DNA of 64,000 nucleotides from Bacillota bacterium. Its GTDB lineage: Bacteria; Bacillota; Clostridia; Oscillospirales; Acutalibacteraceae. The DNA lies in contig JAEZGM010000002.1 in the NCBI GenBank assembly GCA_023416955.1, positions 100,375-164,374 of the forward strand, in the 5' to 3' direction. The translations under genes and the position numbers were made by a program. Positions 33,722 to 41,052 of the stretch are shown piece after piece. The number at the start of each line of letters is the position of its first letter. The stretch's first letter is position 1. Below the pieces are notes generated by a model. It worked only from the letters and a program-made list of their open reading frames with translations, was not told the DNA's origin and searched no databases.

Positions 33722-34079
33722 TACAGGAACTCCTTTCTATCATCTGAATGATTTCGGCTTTTGTCAGGTTCAGTTTCTTCGCTTCGCTCAGAAGCGTTTG
33801 TACATAGGTTTCGTAAAAGCTGTTTTTGCGTTTATTTAATATCAAATTCTTTGCGCCCGGAGAAACAAACATGCCAAGACCCCTCCTCTTGTACACAATC
33901 CCCTCGTCAGCAAGCAGATTGACCCCTTTCAGCGCGGTTGCCGGATTGATTTTATAGCTTACGGAAAGTTCGGTTGTACTGGGGATATTGCTGTCTTCCT
34001 CAAAAGCGCCTGAAAGAATGGCGTCCTCTATTTTTTCGGCAATCTGCAAATAGATCGGCTTTTCTTCTGCAAAGTTCAT
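33714..34079 (-). CDS. GntR-family regulator, YtrA type
   Basis: 121 residues, mostly a winged-helix domain (EKPIYLQIAEKIEDAILSGAF, then STTELSVSYKINPATALKG and a VYKRRGLGMFV wing), followed by a short helical dimerisation tail as in the YtrA subfamily. These repress their own ABC transporter operon. It is first in the operon and overlaps the ATPase gene. The effector is unknown. A GGAGG site precedes the ATG. Confidence 0.9.
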   Translation of the reverse strand: MNFAEEKPIYLQIAEKIEDAILSGAFEEDSNIPSTTELSVSYKINPATALKGVNLLADEGIVYKRRGLGMFVSPGAKNLILNKRKNSFYETYVQTLLSEAKKLNLTKAEIIQMIERSSCNE

Positions 34080-34240
34080 GGCTCCTCCTTTACGTTAATT
34101 GGTTAGTTACTTGTGCGATTAACTATATAACACAATTTGCTCTTTGTCAATATTCTTTTTACTCTGATTTCAAATTATTTGTAAAATGAAAACACCGCAC
34201 GCCCTTTTCAGGGCATACGGTGTAAAGATTGTATTGGATT

Positions 34241-35512
34241 TTACAGCACGGTATCCAGCAATAAGTAAATATTCAGTACGGTCACGATGATGCCGGTGCC
34301 CCACAGGAGGATATTATTCAGGCGGCTGTTTTTGTATTCACCCATGACCTTTTTTGAAGATGTAAGGTAAAGCTGCAGGAAAACCGTGATCGGAAGCTGC
34401 AGGCTCAGCAGCATCTGGGAAATCAGCAGGCCCTGAAACGGGTCGCCGATAAAGAGAATAATTACCACGGCAAGAATCAGTGTGGAGAGTACGCCGAACT
34501 TTGTATGTTTATCTTTAATACTGTAAGGCTCTTCGAAAATACCCGCTGCAATAATTCCCCCGGTCATACCGGCGGTAATGGAAGACGAAACGCCAGCAAA
34601 TAACAGGGCGATTGCGAAAATAATGGCGGAGGCTTTCCCAATCAGTGGCACCATCATTTCATGAGCCTGGGAAAGTTCGGTTACAACGACATGGTTCTGG
34701 AAAAACGTAGCAGCAGCAAGAAGAATCATGGCACTGTTGATTGCCCAGCCTACTATCATAGAGAACAGCGTGTCCTTGAATTCATCTTTCAGCTGGCCTT
34801 CAATTACGCTTTTATCCTGTTGGTTAAATTGGCGGCTCTGGATAATTTCAGAGTGCAGGAACAGGTTGTGTGGCATGACCACCGCGCCGAGCACACTCAT
34901 GATGACCAGCGAGGAACCTTGAGGAATAGAAGGAACAACCCAGCTTTTTGCAGCGGTGCCCCAATCGACAGGCACCAGCAGCAGCTCATACAGGAATGAA
35001 ATCCCGATGATGGAAACGAAACCAATAATGATTTTTTCGATTTTCTTATAGGAATTGGTGAAAAGCATGATCGTGACAACCACGAACATAATCAGCGACG
35101 CCGCCTTGACCGGAATATGAAATAGCATATTCAGCGCAATCGCTCCGCCGAGCAGTTCCGCAAGCGCAGTGGAAATGCAGGCCAGCAGCCCGGTGCCTAA
35201 AATCGGAATACTGATTTTCTTGTTAATATGTTTGGAAGCCGCCTCGGCAAGGCAGTCGCCGGTTACAATGCCAAGATGGGCAACGTTGTGTTGGAGCAGA
35301 ATCAGCATAATGGTCGACAGGGTTACGACCCAAAGCAGATTATACCCAAACTCAGACCCCGCCGCGAAATTAGAAGCCCAGTTGCCCGGGTCAATGAAGC
35401 CCACCGTAACCAAAAGGCCCGGCCCGATTACTTTAAAAAAACTGTGTGCAATATTTGGTGGATTATGGTCCTTGGCAAAAACTTTGCCAAAAAAATTTCT
35501 TGCCGCGTTCAA
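34241..35512 (-). CDS. mntH: Nramp-family divalent metal transporter (MntH-like)
   Basis: 423 residues with about 11 membrane helices. The metal-binding DPGN motif in helix 1 (VGFIDPGNWAS) and the MPHNLFLHS motif (helix 6 region) are intact; the latter keeps an A-V-V-MPHN context like manganese/iron transporters. Proton-driven uptake of Mn2+ or Fe2+ is the family role. AGGAGG precedes the start, and a Fur-like 7-1-7 box lies right upstream, so metal repression is likely. The hairpin tail at about 34195-34222 could terminate it. Confidence 0.94.
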   Translation of the reverse strand: MNAARNFFGKVFAKDHNPPNIAHSFFKVIGPGLLVTVGFIDPGNWASNFAAGSEFGYNLLWVVTLSTIMLILLQHNVAHLGIVTGDCLAEAASKHINKKISIPILGTGLLACISTALAELLGGAIALNMLFHIPVKAASLIMFVVVTIMLFTNSYKKIEKIIIGFVSIIGISFLYELLLVPVDWGTAAKSWVVPSIPQGSSLVIMSVLGAVVMPHNLFLHSEIIQSRQFNQQDKSVIEGQLKDEFKDTLFSMIVGWAINSAMILLAAATFFQNHVVVTELSQAHEMMVPLIGKASAIIFAIALLFAGVSSSITAGMTGGIIAAGIFEEPYSIKDKHTKFGVLSTLILAVVIILFIGDPFQGLLISQMLLSLQLPITVFLQLYLTSSKKVMGEYKNSRLNNILLWGTGIIVTVLNIYLLLDTVL

Positions 35513-35528
35513 AAGTGAAACCTCCTAA

Positions 35529-35547
35529 TATAATAATCATTATTATA
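35529..35547 (-). promoter_or_regulatory. Fur-like operator upstream of mntH
   Basis: TATAATAATCATTATTATA is a 19-bp inverted repeat whose core TAATAAT-C-ATTATTA differs from the Fur 7-1-7 consensus (TGATAAT-N-ATTATCA) at two positions. It lies 17 bp from the mntH start and overlaps the probable -10. Confidence 0.65.
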
Positions 35548-35771
35548 AATATTATCGTATATCCCCGATAAATACAAGACAAAGAAAAATTGGATTACGC
35601 AAAGGAAGGGTTAAATTAATTATAGCCGATTAGTATGGAATATTCAACCAATCTGCTGCTTTTGTATGAGAAGATCAGGCAGGGGAGCGAAAGGAATGAA
35701 AGCAGGCATCTTACTCGTAGCTACGATAAAAAACCCCAAAATTTAGTTATCAATAAAATATTGAAAATCTA

Positions 35772-35802
35772 TTGACTTTTGGGTTACCCAAGGGTTTATG
35801 AT
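35772..35802 (+). promoter_or_regulatory. MerR-type promoter with 19-bp spacer
   Basis: TTGACT (35772-35777), exactly 19 bp, TATGAT (35797-35802). Within the spacer is the inverted repeat ttgggttacccaa (35779-35791). The overlong spacer with a palindrome between the boxes is the classic target of MerR-family activators. Confidence 0.75.
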
Positions 35803-35855
35803 AAATGACATAAGGCTTGGCGCGCAAAAAACAGCCTGATTTCGGAGGTCTATTC

Positions 35856-36677
35856 ATGTTTAGAATTGGTGAGTTTTCCCGTATGAGCGGAATTTCCGTC
35901 AATACGCTGTATTATTATGACAGTGTCGGCATTCTGCACCCAGCCCGAATTGATGGAGCGACAGGGTACCGCTTTTATGAAGCAAGTCAGTTGGCCATTA
36001 TCAATAAGATTCTTGCTTTTAAAGATGCCGGTTTTTCCCTGCAGGAGATCGCGGATATTCTGAACAGAAAGCCCTCAGAAAAATCGTTGATCACGATATT
36101 GGAAAAAAGGTCTATGGAACTCGAAGAAGAACTGCAGGCAAAAGAAGCCAGGCTAGGGCGGCTTCATACAAATATTTTTTTAATTAAGAATGGAGTGCTG
36201 CCACTTATGAATGAAATTACAATCAAAAAAGTAGAACCGATTTTAGGCGCGGCAATCAAACGGACTTTTTCCAAAAACGGTCCCGAAAGCTACGACGACT
36301 TCTGTGAAAGAATATGGAGTGATGTAAACAGCCATATCAAAAAACAGCGCGGCAGGTGCATCATTCCATGCATGACGCTCTATCACAGGGACGATGATTT
36401 CGAACAGGAAATGGAAGTCGTGGAGCCGTTGGCTTTTTCAATTCCTGCAAGCGAAGAAGTGCGGGTATATGAGTTTCCCGCGTTGGAAAAGGCCGCCTGT
36501 GCGGTGCACATCGGCCCCTTCTCCACGATTCCGGAAACCTACAGGACGATGTATCGGTGGATAAAGGAAAACGGCTATTCGCTGTCCGGCCCGATTCGCG
36601 AAATTTACCATAAAGGCGATTGGGCGACAGATAACCCGGAGGAATATGTAACGGAGCTGCAATTTCCTGTAGAATAA
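35856..36677 (+). CDS. MerR-family regulator with GyrI-like effector domain
   Basis: 273 residues. The N-terminal MerR winged helix (MFRIGEFSRMSGISVNTLYY then YDSVGILHPARI) leads through a coiled-coil helix (about 80-118) into a C-terminal GyrI-like ligand-binding domain (about 125-273) with YEFPALEKAACAVHIGPFS. This BmrR/TipAL-type arrangement senses lipophilic or cationic drugs. ATG at 35856 has GGAGGT upstream and starts the family similarity. Its own promoter has the 19-bp spacer, so it probably activates itself. No efflux gene is adjacent downstream; mntH is divergent. Confidence 0.92.
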   Translation: MFRIGEFSRMSGISVNTLYYYDSVGILHPARIDGATGYRFYEASQLAIINKILAFKDAGFSLQEIADILNRKPSEKSLITILEKRSMELEEELQAKEARLGRLHTNIFLIKNGVLPLMNEITIKKVEPILGAAIKRTFSKNGPESYDDFCERIWSDVNSHIKKQRGRCIIPCMTLYHRDDDFEQEMEVVEPLAFSIPASEEVRVYEFPALEKAACAVHIGPFSTIPETYRTMYRWIKENGYSLSGPIREIYHKGDWATDNPEEYVTELQFPVE

Positions 36678-36697
36678 AGTCTGTGGAAAAAGTGTAC

Positions 36698-36740
36698 AAA
36701 AAGGGTTTGAGCCTCTTTCATAAAGGCCCAAACCCTTTTG
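36698..36740 (+). terminator. Terminator after the MerR gene
   Basis: aaaaagggtttgagcct pairs with aggcccaaacccttttg with one mismatch around a short loop, ending in a T-tract. Confidence 0.82.
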
Positions 36741-36809
36741 TTATGCTTTGTCAATGACTTAACGGCAGACAAACCAAATTACTTCGCATAAACTCGCCGC
36801 GCGGAAATA

Positions 36810-37019
36810 TTATTCATATTCAATTTTAAAACCGGCGTGTTCAATACAATCCTTTATTTCTGTTTCCGTCGCCGGTTCGTTATAATCCACTTTTACCGAT
36901 CCCGATACCAGATTTACACCGACTTCCTGCACGCCTTTTATTTTATCCAGCGCGTTTTTAATCTGGGTTTTGCACTCTTTGTTTTGAATTCCTGAAACGC
37001 TACACAGTACTGTGTTCAT
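36810..37019 (-). CDS. HMA-like (heavy-metal-associated) small protein missing one metal Cys
   Basis: 69 residues with the beta-alpha-beta-beta-alpha-beta pattern of CopZ-type proteins (NTVLCSVSGIQNKECKTQI, then GVQEVGVNLVSGSVKVDY and IKDCIEHAGFKIE). In normal family members the loop is GMxCxxC. Here it reads GIQNKEC, so the first Cys is Asn and the bidentate Cu(I) site is incomplete. Start ATG at 37019 follows GAAGGAAAG. It could bind another metal, use the Cys in the first strand, or have become a non-metal binding domain. Confidence 0.82.
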   Translation of the reverse strand: MNTVLCSVSGIQNKECKTQIKNALDKIKGVQEVGVNLVSGSVKVDYNEPATETEIKDCIEHAGFKIEYE

Positions 37020-37055
37020 TCTCTTCTTTCCTTCCAAATATATTTCATAAAGTTT

Positions 37056-37205
37056 TTAACGGTCGCCTTTTTCGTGTTTGCTGTTGTGTACGCCGATTTT
37101 CTTACCGTTCGCAATTCCTACGTCGGCGTTTTCCTTCGGGTTCATTTTCCTTAATTCCGCGTTGCTTTTCTCCCGGTCTTTGACTCTGTTTTTATTATTG
37201 TCCAA
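37056..37205 (-). CDS. Small basic hydrophilic protein, 49 aa
   Basis: Read from TTG at 37205 behind a GAGGAAA site (MDNNKNRVKDREKSNAEL...HEKGDR). It is very rich in Lys, Asn, Glu and Asp, has no hydrophobic segment and looks intrinsically disordered, in the style of small spore or stress proteins of Clostridia. It lies 36 bp upstream of the HMA-like gene on the same strand and may be co-transcribed. No family can be named. Confidence 0.6.
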   Translation of the reverse strand: MDNNKNRVKDREKSNAELRKMNPKENADVGIANGKKIGVHNSKHEKGDR

Positions 37206-37389
37206 AGTTTTATTTCCTCTCGTGATTAAATAATGATATATCGTTAGTATCTATTGTAAATTCAGGTTTATTCGGCCAATGAATCTGCTCTGTGCAGAGG
37301 GATATAAAATAACTGTCGATTTTTTGAATTAGCTCTTGCAATTCAAAAAAAAATATGATATTATTACAAAGCTGTTTCAAATATGGCAT

Positions 37390-37465
37390 GGGGTATTAGC
37401 TCAGCTGGGAGAGCGCTACACTGGCAGTGTAGAGGTCAGCGGTTCGATCCCGCTATGCTCCACCA
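37390..37465 (+). tRNA. tRNA-Ala (anticodon GGC)
   Basis: 76 nt with encoded CCA. The acceptor stem ggggtat/atgctcc contains the G3-U70 pair that identifies alanine tRNA. D-arm ttagctcagctgggagagc, anticodon stem ctaca/tgtag with loop CTGGCAG (anticodon GGC), and T-arm with the standard GGTTCGATCC. A terminator follows at once. A decayed copy of its 3' half lies 3.2 kb downstream (40661-40755). Confidence 0.97.
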
Positions 37466-37469
37466 AACC

Positions 37470-37504
37470 AAAACCCGCACGGCTCTGGGCTGTGCGGGTT
37501 TTCT
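37470..37504 (+). terminator. Terminator of tRNA-Ala
   Basis: aaaacccgcac and gtgcgggtttt (37470-37480/37492-37502) form an 11-bp stem followed by TTC TTT, 5 bp after the tRNA end. Confidence 0.88.
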
Positions 37505-37672
37505 TTGTGCTCTGCAGTCTGTACCGTGAAAAGCTCCTTGGTCATCATTAGGTCATGATCGAGTTTATCGGCAGCGACGCACATATAAATTTTATTATAC
37601 TGCCGATGGTTACGCTATTGACGAGTAGTCACTTAAAATGATATAAAATAATTAGCGAAGCGAAATTAGCCG

Positions 37673-37711
37673 TCCCCTGTCGTTTTACCACTCTCGGCAG
37701 GGGATATTTTT
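37673..37711 (+). terminator. Hairpin in the tRNA-Ala/BSH intergenic region
   Basis: tcccctg/cagggga stem with added tcg/cgg pairing, then gATATTTTT. It can terminate plus-strand transcription or, read from the other side, the choloylglycine hydrolase gene. The rest of this 300-bp gap (37505-37672) shows nothing I can annotate. Confidence 0.55.
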
Positions 37712-37771
37712 ATGCCATTTTAATAAACCCACAGGTTAATCCGCTGCGCTCTTACACTCCTATCCTGTATT

Positions 37772-38764
37772 TTATAGCCGATCAAAAACAATCGGTCTTA
37801 ATAAAGTTCCCAGACAAATCGGTTGTGTACTGTAATGATGATAATCCCAAAGGCTTACGGCAGTAATCTGATTGTTATAATATGTTTTAAAAAAGTACTC
37901 GCAAGTATTCGTATTTATAAAGGCTATATATTTTGTGTAATCGTAAGTGTTGCGATCTGTTACGACGACTCCCTGAGAAATTGTAACGCTGTCCATAATG
38001 TGGAAACATGTTATGATTGCCTCTGCTGTGCTCTTCGGAACAGGTATATGTGTTTTTTGGTACGCGATTCTTACAAATCTCTCCGGTGACGTATATCCTC
38101 CCGGCAGCGGCATGGTTCCGGCCCCCTGCCCAAACGGCGTTAATCGTATTTCTCCCCAAACGACTTCGCTGTTCTGCTTCGGAGATACATCCATATAGTT
38201 TCTCAAATTAGTCATGTGCCACTGAAAATCGGGGCTGTTGGCCATAACGCCAATAGGATTGCGGGCTAATTCCAAACCTCTTTCTGTCTGCTCAATAATG
38301 ACACAGTTCCCGCTTTTATCTGTGGCGATCCAATGCAGCGGTGCAACTGTTTTCGTTACCGGATCTTGTATCCCTACCAGGCTGACATGGTGAATAATTT
38401 CCTCCAACTCTTCCACCGACCCGCATTTACCTAAGATATAATGCAGAAAATCAACGGATGCGATAGGTTCCTTTCCTGAATCCTCTGTTTGTGTATCATA
38501 ATTGGCATAGCCTGCAAAATACAGCGCGGCTGCTGCAAATCCTTTTTTATTAACTCCGTCAAAAAAAGCAAGCATTCCGTCGCTTTCCTGACCGATTCCA
38601 ATAAAGCTATAGTAATCAGCAATTTCATGCATGTTTAAAATGTTATACCAAATATGATTTTGGGGAACTATGTAAATACTCGGTTCAATGTTAAAAGAAA
38701 AGTCCATGGTTCGCCCAAAAAAGTTTTCCATTTGCTGAGACTGTAAGGTTATTGCCGTACACAT
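37772..38764 (-). CDS. Choloylglycine hydrolase family protein (bile salt hydrolase/penicillin V acylase-like)
   Basis: 330 residues of the linear amide C-N hydrolase Ntn family. Removal of Met exposes Cys2 (MCTAITL) as the N-terminal nucleophile. FFGRTMDFSF has the Arg and Asp of the active site, and GVMANSPDFQWHMTNLRNY the conserved Asn region with the downstream Arg in SPERFVRIAY. Family members deconjugate bile salts, cleave penicillin V or act on N-acyl homoserine lactones; sequence alone does not decide. It has no signal peptide. It lies in the segment bounded by tRNA-Ala and its remnant. Confidence 0.92.
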   Translation of the reverse strand: MCTAITLQSQQMENFFGRTMDFSFNIEPSIYIVPQNHIWYNILNMHEIADYYSFIGIGQESDGMLAFFDGVNKKGFAAAALYFAGYANYDTQTEDSGKEPIASVDFLHYILGKCGSVEELEEIIHHVSLVGIQDPVTKTVAPLHWIATDKSGNCVIIEQTERGLELARNPIGVMANSPDFQWHMTNLRNYMDVSPKQNSEVVWGEIRLTPFGQGAGTMPLPGGYTSPERFVRIAYQKTHIPVPKSTAEAIITCFHIMDSVTISQGVVVTDRNTYDYTKYIAFINTNTCEYFFKTYYNNQITAVSLWDYHHYSTQPICLGTLLRPIVFDRL

Positions 38765-38850
38765 TCAATTCACTTGCCTCTCATATTTTGATCTTATGTC
38801 ACCTTCAACAGTATATGGATAACAATATGAATCATATGCAAAGCAAAATA

Positions 38851-38886
38851 AAATCCTCTGCTTGCTCAATAGCCGGCAGAGGATTT
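38851..38886. terminator. Hairpin upstream of the alpha/beta hydrolase gene
   Basis: aaatcctctgc and gcagaggattt form an 11-bp stem. The same stem sequence recurs as the terminator after the alpha/beta hydrolase gene at 39881-39918. Confidence 0.6.
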
Positions 38887-38899
38887 AATTTGTCAAAGG

Positions 38900-39028
38900 T
38901 TCTTCAAAGAACAATCTAAAGATTGGAAAATTGACATAGCCGAATTGATCCAGCGGGCCGTTTTGTCTGTCATCTCCGACCAGTTTGCTGCTGCAGGTGT
39001 CCAGGCGCCTGTAACAATTATTTTATAA
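38900..39028 (+). pseudogene. Possible gene remnant (42-codon open tail without start)
   Basis: In frame from 38900 the sequence reads FFKEQSKDWKIDIAELIQRA and on to ...GVQAPVTIIL then stop, with amphipathic composition and no start codon or ribosome site. It looks like the C-terminal end of a lost protein, squeezed between a terminator hairpin and the alpha/beta hydrolase gene. I do not recognise the family. Confidence 0.3.
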
Positions 39029-39064
39029 GAGAATAATATATAAATATTTATCGAAGGTGATTAT

Positions 39065-39877
39065 ATGGGATACTATGTCAATGTACAAGCGGGGGTAAAC
39101 ATATATGTTGAAGACTTAAACCCCATGGGTAAAGAGACTATCCTGCTGGTTCACGGATGGCCGGGAAACCACAATTTATTTGAGTATCAGTTAAACCAGT
39201 TTCCTAGATTGGGATTCCGCTGCATCGCGATAGATTGCCGCGGATTCGGATTGTCTGACAAACCGTGGGATGGCTATGATTACGATAGACTGGCTGATGA
39301 TCTTCGTGTTGTAATTGATGCATTACAATTGAAAGAAATTACCTTAGGCGGGCATTCAACCGGCGGTGCGATCTGTATACGTTATATGGCAAGGCACAAT
39401 GGATATGGAGTAAAGAAGCTTGCGCTCTTTGCTGCCGCCGCTCCAAGCTTAATTCAGCGCCCTGATTTTCCATATGGACTGAAGAAGCAGGCTGTACTTG
39501 ACATCATACAGGGTACCTATGAGGATCGTCCAAAGATGCTGCGCGGATTTGGTAATATGATTTTTTATCACCGTGTAAGCATGCCCTTCTCCGATTGGAT
39601 TTTCCAACTCGGATTGCAAGCGGCAAGCTGGTCAACCGCAGCCATCGCAAATACTTGGATAAATGAAGTGCTATTCGACGACATGTCAAAAATAGACGTA
39701 CCGACGCTAATTCTGCACGGGCTGGATGACCGTGTCTGTCTGTTTCCTTTGGCTGTTGCACAAAACAGAGGCATTAAGAATTCGAGGCTTGTTCCATTCA
39801 AACAGTGCGGGCATTTCCTTTTTTACGATCAAAAGGATTTGTTTAACAAAGAATTGGCAGCATTTGTGGAGGGATAA
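39065..39877 (+). CDS. Alpha/beta hydrolase
   Basis: 270 residues. The oxyanion region LVHGWPGNH, nucleophile elbow GGHSTGGA (Ser near residue 98), acid in LHGLDDRV and catalytic His in QCGHFLFYDQ give a complete triad. The N-terminal INIYVEDLNP opening resembles the haloperoxidase/lactonase-like hydrolases (RsbQ or chloroperoxidase type). Substrate not predictable. The ATG follows GAAGGTGATT. The gene is flanked by two hairpins with the same stem. Confidence 0.9.
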   Translation: MGYYVNVQAGVNIYVEDLNPMGKETILLVHGWPGNHNLFEYQLNQFPRLGFRCIAIDCRGFGLSDKPWDGYDYDRLADDLRVVIDALQLKEITLGGHSTGGAICIRYMARHNGYGVKKLALFAAAAPSLIQRPDFPYGLKKQAVLDIIQGTYEDRPKMLRGFGNMIFYHRVSMPFSDWIFQLGLQAASWSTAAIANTWINEVLFDDMSKIDVPTLILHGLDDRVCLFPLAVAQNRGIKNSRLVPFKQCGHFLFYDQKDLFNKELAAFVEG

Positions 39878-39880
39878 CAA

Positions 39881-39918
39881 AAAATCCTCTGCCGGCTATT
39901 GAGCCGGCAGAGGATTTT
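39881..39918. terminator. Terminator after the alpha/beta hydrolase gene
   Basis: aaaatcctctgccggct pairs exactly with agccggcagaggatttt around ATTG. It has A- and T-tracts on both sides, between convergent genes. Confidence 0.87.
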
Positions 39919-39935
39919 CGTACTCCCTGCACTGA

Positions 39936-40418
39936 TTACATTGCGCCTTTTGCACTGATTAAATTGGGATTTAGCATTCCAAAAATCATGGCAACGTGTG
40001 CAACTACTAAGAATATGCTCACAAAGATCGCGTGCAACTTCAATTTGCCGGATTCATCCCTTTTCTTTCCGATGATTCCTGTGTCCATTAAAAAAAGGCC
40101 AACGAACGGAATAACACCGGAAAGATAGAAGCTTACGGCAATGACATCAAATGGGCCTCTCCAACCTCCTGTTGCGGATAACGGAATTACCGCATTAATA
40201 AGCAAATAAATAAATATTGCCGAAAAATAAACTCCTGCGAAAATCCCGGTTGCCTTACTTACCCGCCTTGCGGTTCCTGTCAAATTTCTTGTATACAGGA
40301 CGATAAACTCAGTAATTGCTAATGTTTCAGCGCAAATAACAGGGATTGCCATGAAAATAATTAATTGCCACGGCTGATTTGTCGCTAACAATTCCATGTA
40401 GTGGGTTGCATTTTCCAT
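39936..40418 (-). CDS. Integral membrane protein, unknown function
   Basis: 160 residues with four or five membrane helices: an N-terminal helix over PWQLIIFMAIPVICAET, helices around ATGIFAGVYFSAIFIYL and FDVIAVSFYLSGVIPF, and a C-terminal one over LHAIFVSIFLVVAHV. A His and several acidic residues lie in or near membrane segments. ATG at 40418 has GGAGG 9 nt upstream; an earlier ATG abuts the ribosome site. It is last in the tRNA-bounded segment. No family assignment is made. Confidence 0.72.
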   Translation of the reverse strand: MENATHYMELLATNQPWQLIIFMAIPVICAETLAITEFIVLYTRNLTGTARRVSKATGIFAGVYFSAIFIYLLINAVIPLSATGGWRGPFDVIAVSFYLSGVIPFVGLFLMDTGIIGKKRDESGKLKLHAIFVSIFLVVAHVAMIFGMLNPNLISAKGAM

Positions 40419-40569
40419 AATAAACATCCTCCACAAAAATAAGTTGTATTGAGAGTGTACAAAAACATTGTGGAGATATTATGAAGAAGTAAAAGTAATA
40501 TAAAAGTAAGGAAAATAAGAGTAAAACATATAAAAATAATGCCATAAAAACGGCATTATAATACGATTA

Positions 40570-40628
40570 TTAGGCCTTGTCTATTTCAGCTGAAATTCAT
40601 CGATTTTTAATTTATAGACTAGGCCTAA
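40570..40628. mobile_element. Short palindromic element related to MITE family 2
   Basis: ttaggccttgtctat (40570-40584) and atagactaggcctaa (40614-40628) are inverted repeats with one mismatch around a 29-bp AT-rich centre. The TAGGCCTTGTCTAT end resembles the TAGG[TC]CTTGTTTGT end of family 2. Only one copy seen. Confidence 0.5.
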
Positions 40629-40660
40629 CAAGAAATGAAAAGTTATGAGAAATAAATATT

Positions 40661-40755
40661 CTTGCAGTGTAGAGGTCAGCGATTCGATTCCGCCATATTC
40701 CACTAAAGCAAAATCCGCATGGCTCCCGGTTGTGTGGCCTTCTTGCTGTCTGAAT
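40661..40755 (+). pseudogene. Decayed copy of the 3' half of tRNA-Ala plus its terminator
   Basis: From cttgcagtgtagaggtcagc onward this sequence follows the tRNA-Ala gene from its anticodon loop (37421) through the CCA end and into the terminator, at roughly 80 percent identity by eye. The T-arm reads gattcgattc and the acceptor end ATATTCCACTA, so it cannot give a working tRNA. It looks like an attachment-site duplicate or a broken tRNA gene. Confidence 0.75.
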
Positions 40756-40763
40756 AATATCTA

Positions 40764-41024
40764 TTGACATTTTTTGCTACGTTATAGTATCCTTAGTTAC
40801 GGTAAACCGCTGAGTTTCATTGAGTGAAACGATTCTTGCGGCGAACCGGTGTGTTAACAATAAAAGTATCGTGCTGAATCGGCGAGGGTTCGCCCCGAGC
40901 AATAAGGCGAGAGAATAGTGATCACGGTCAGCTGTGCCCCAATTCGACGAGCAAATTCAGTTTTGCCGGTTTGGGGCGAGGCTTGGCTTTCACTTTCCCT
41001 GTGCTTTTTGCATAGGGATTTTTT
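40764..41024 (+). ncRNA. Structured leader RNA with terminator upstream of the hyd genes
   Basis: A TTGACA box (40764-40769) with an AT-rich -10 (about 40783-40790) precedes about 230 nt of structured leader. Helix A: ggt/acc, ccgc/gcgg and gtttca/tgaaac stacked with internal loops (40801-40847). Helix B: tgct/agca enclosing ggcga/tcgcc (40872-40901). Helix C: gccccaa/ttggggc (40936-40942/40971-40977). Terminator: 40996-41024. TCGCCCC in helix B (40890-40896) can also pair with GGGGCGA (40973-40979), offering a switch. It matches no riboswitch core that I know; the structure was derived by eye. Confidence 0.6.
40996..41024 (+). terminator. Terminator at the end of the hyd leader
   Basis: tccctgtgc pairs with gcataggga around TTTTT and is followed by TTTTTT, 29 bp before the first coding start. 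Its position inside the leader of an operon implies regulated read-through. Confidence 0.85.
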
Positions 41025-41052
41025 ATATTTAACGGAAGAAAGAGATGAAAGA

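Noticed and set aside
40661..40755. Second functional tRNA gene
   Set aside because: The 5' half is missing and the acceptor and T-arm pairs are broken; it is described as a remnant instead.
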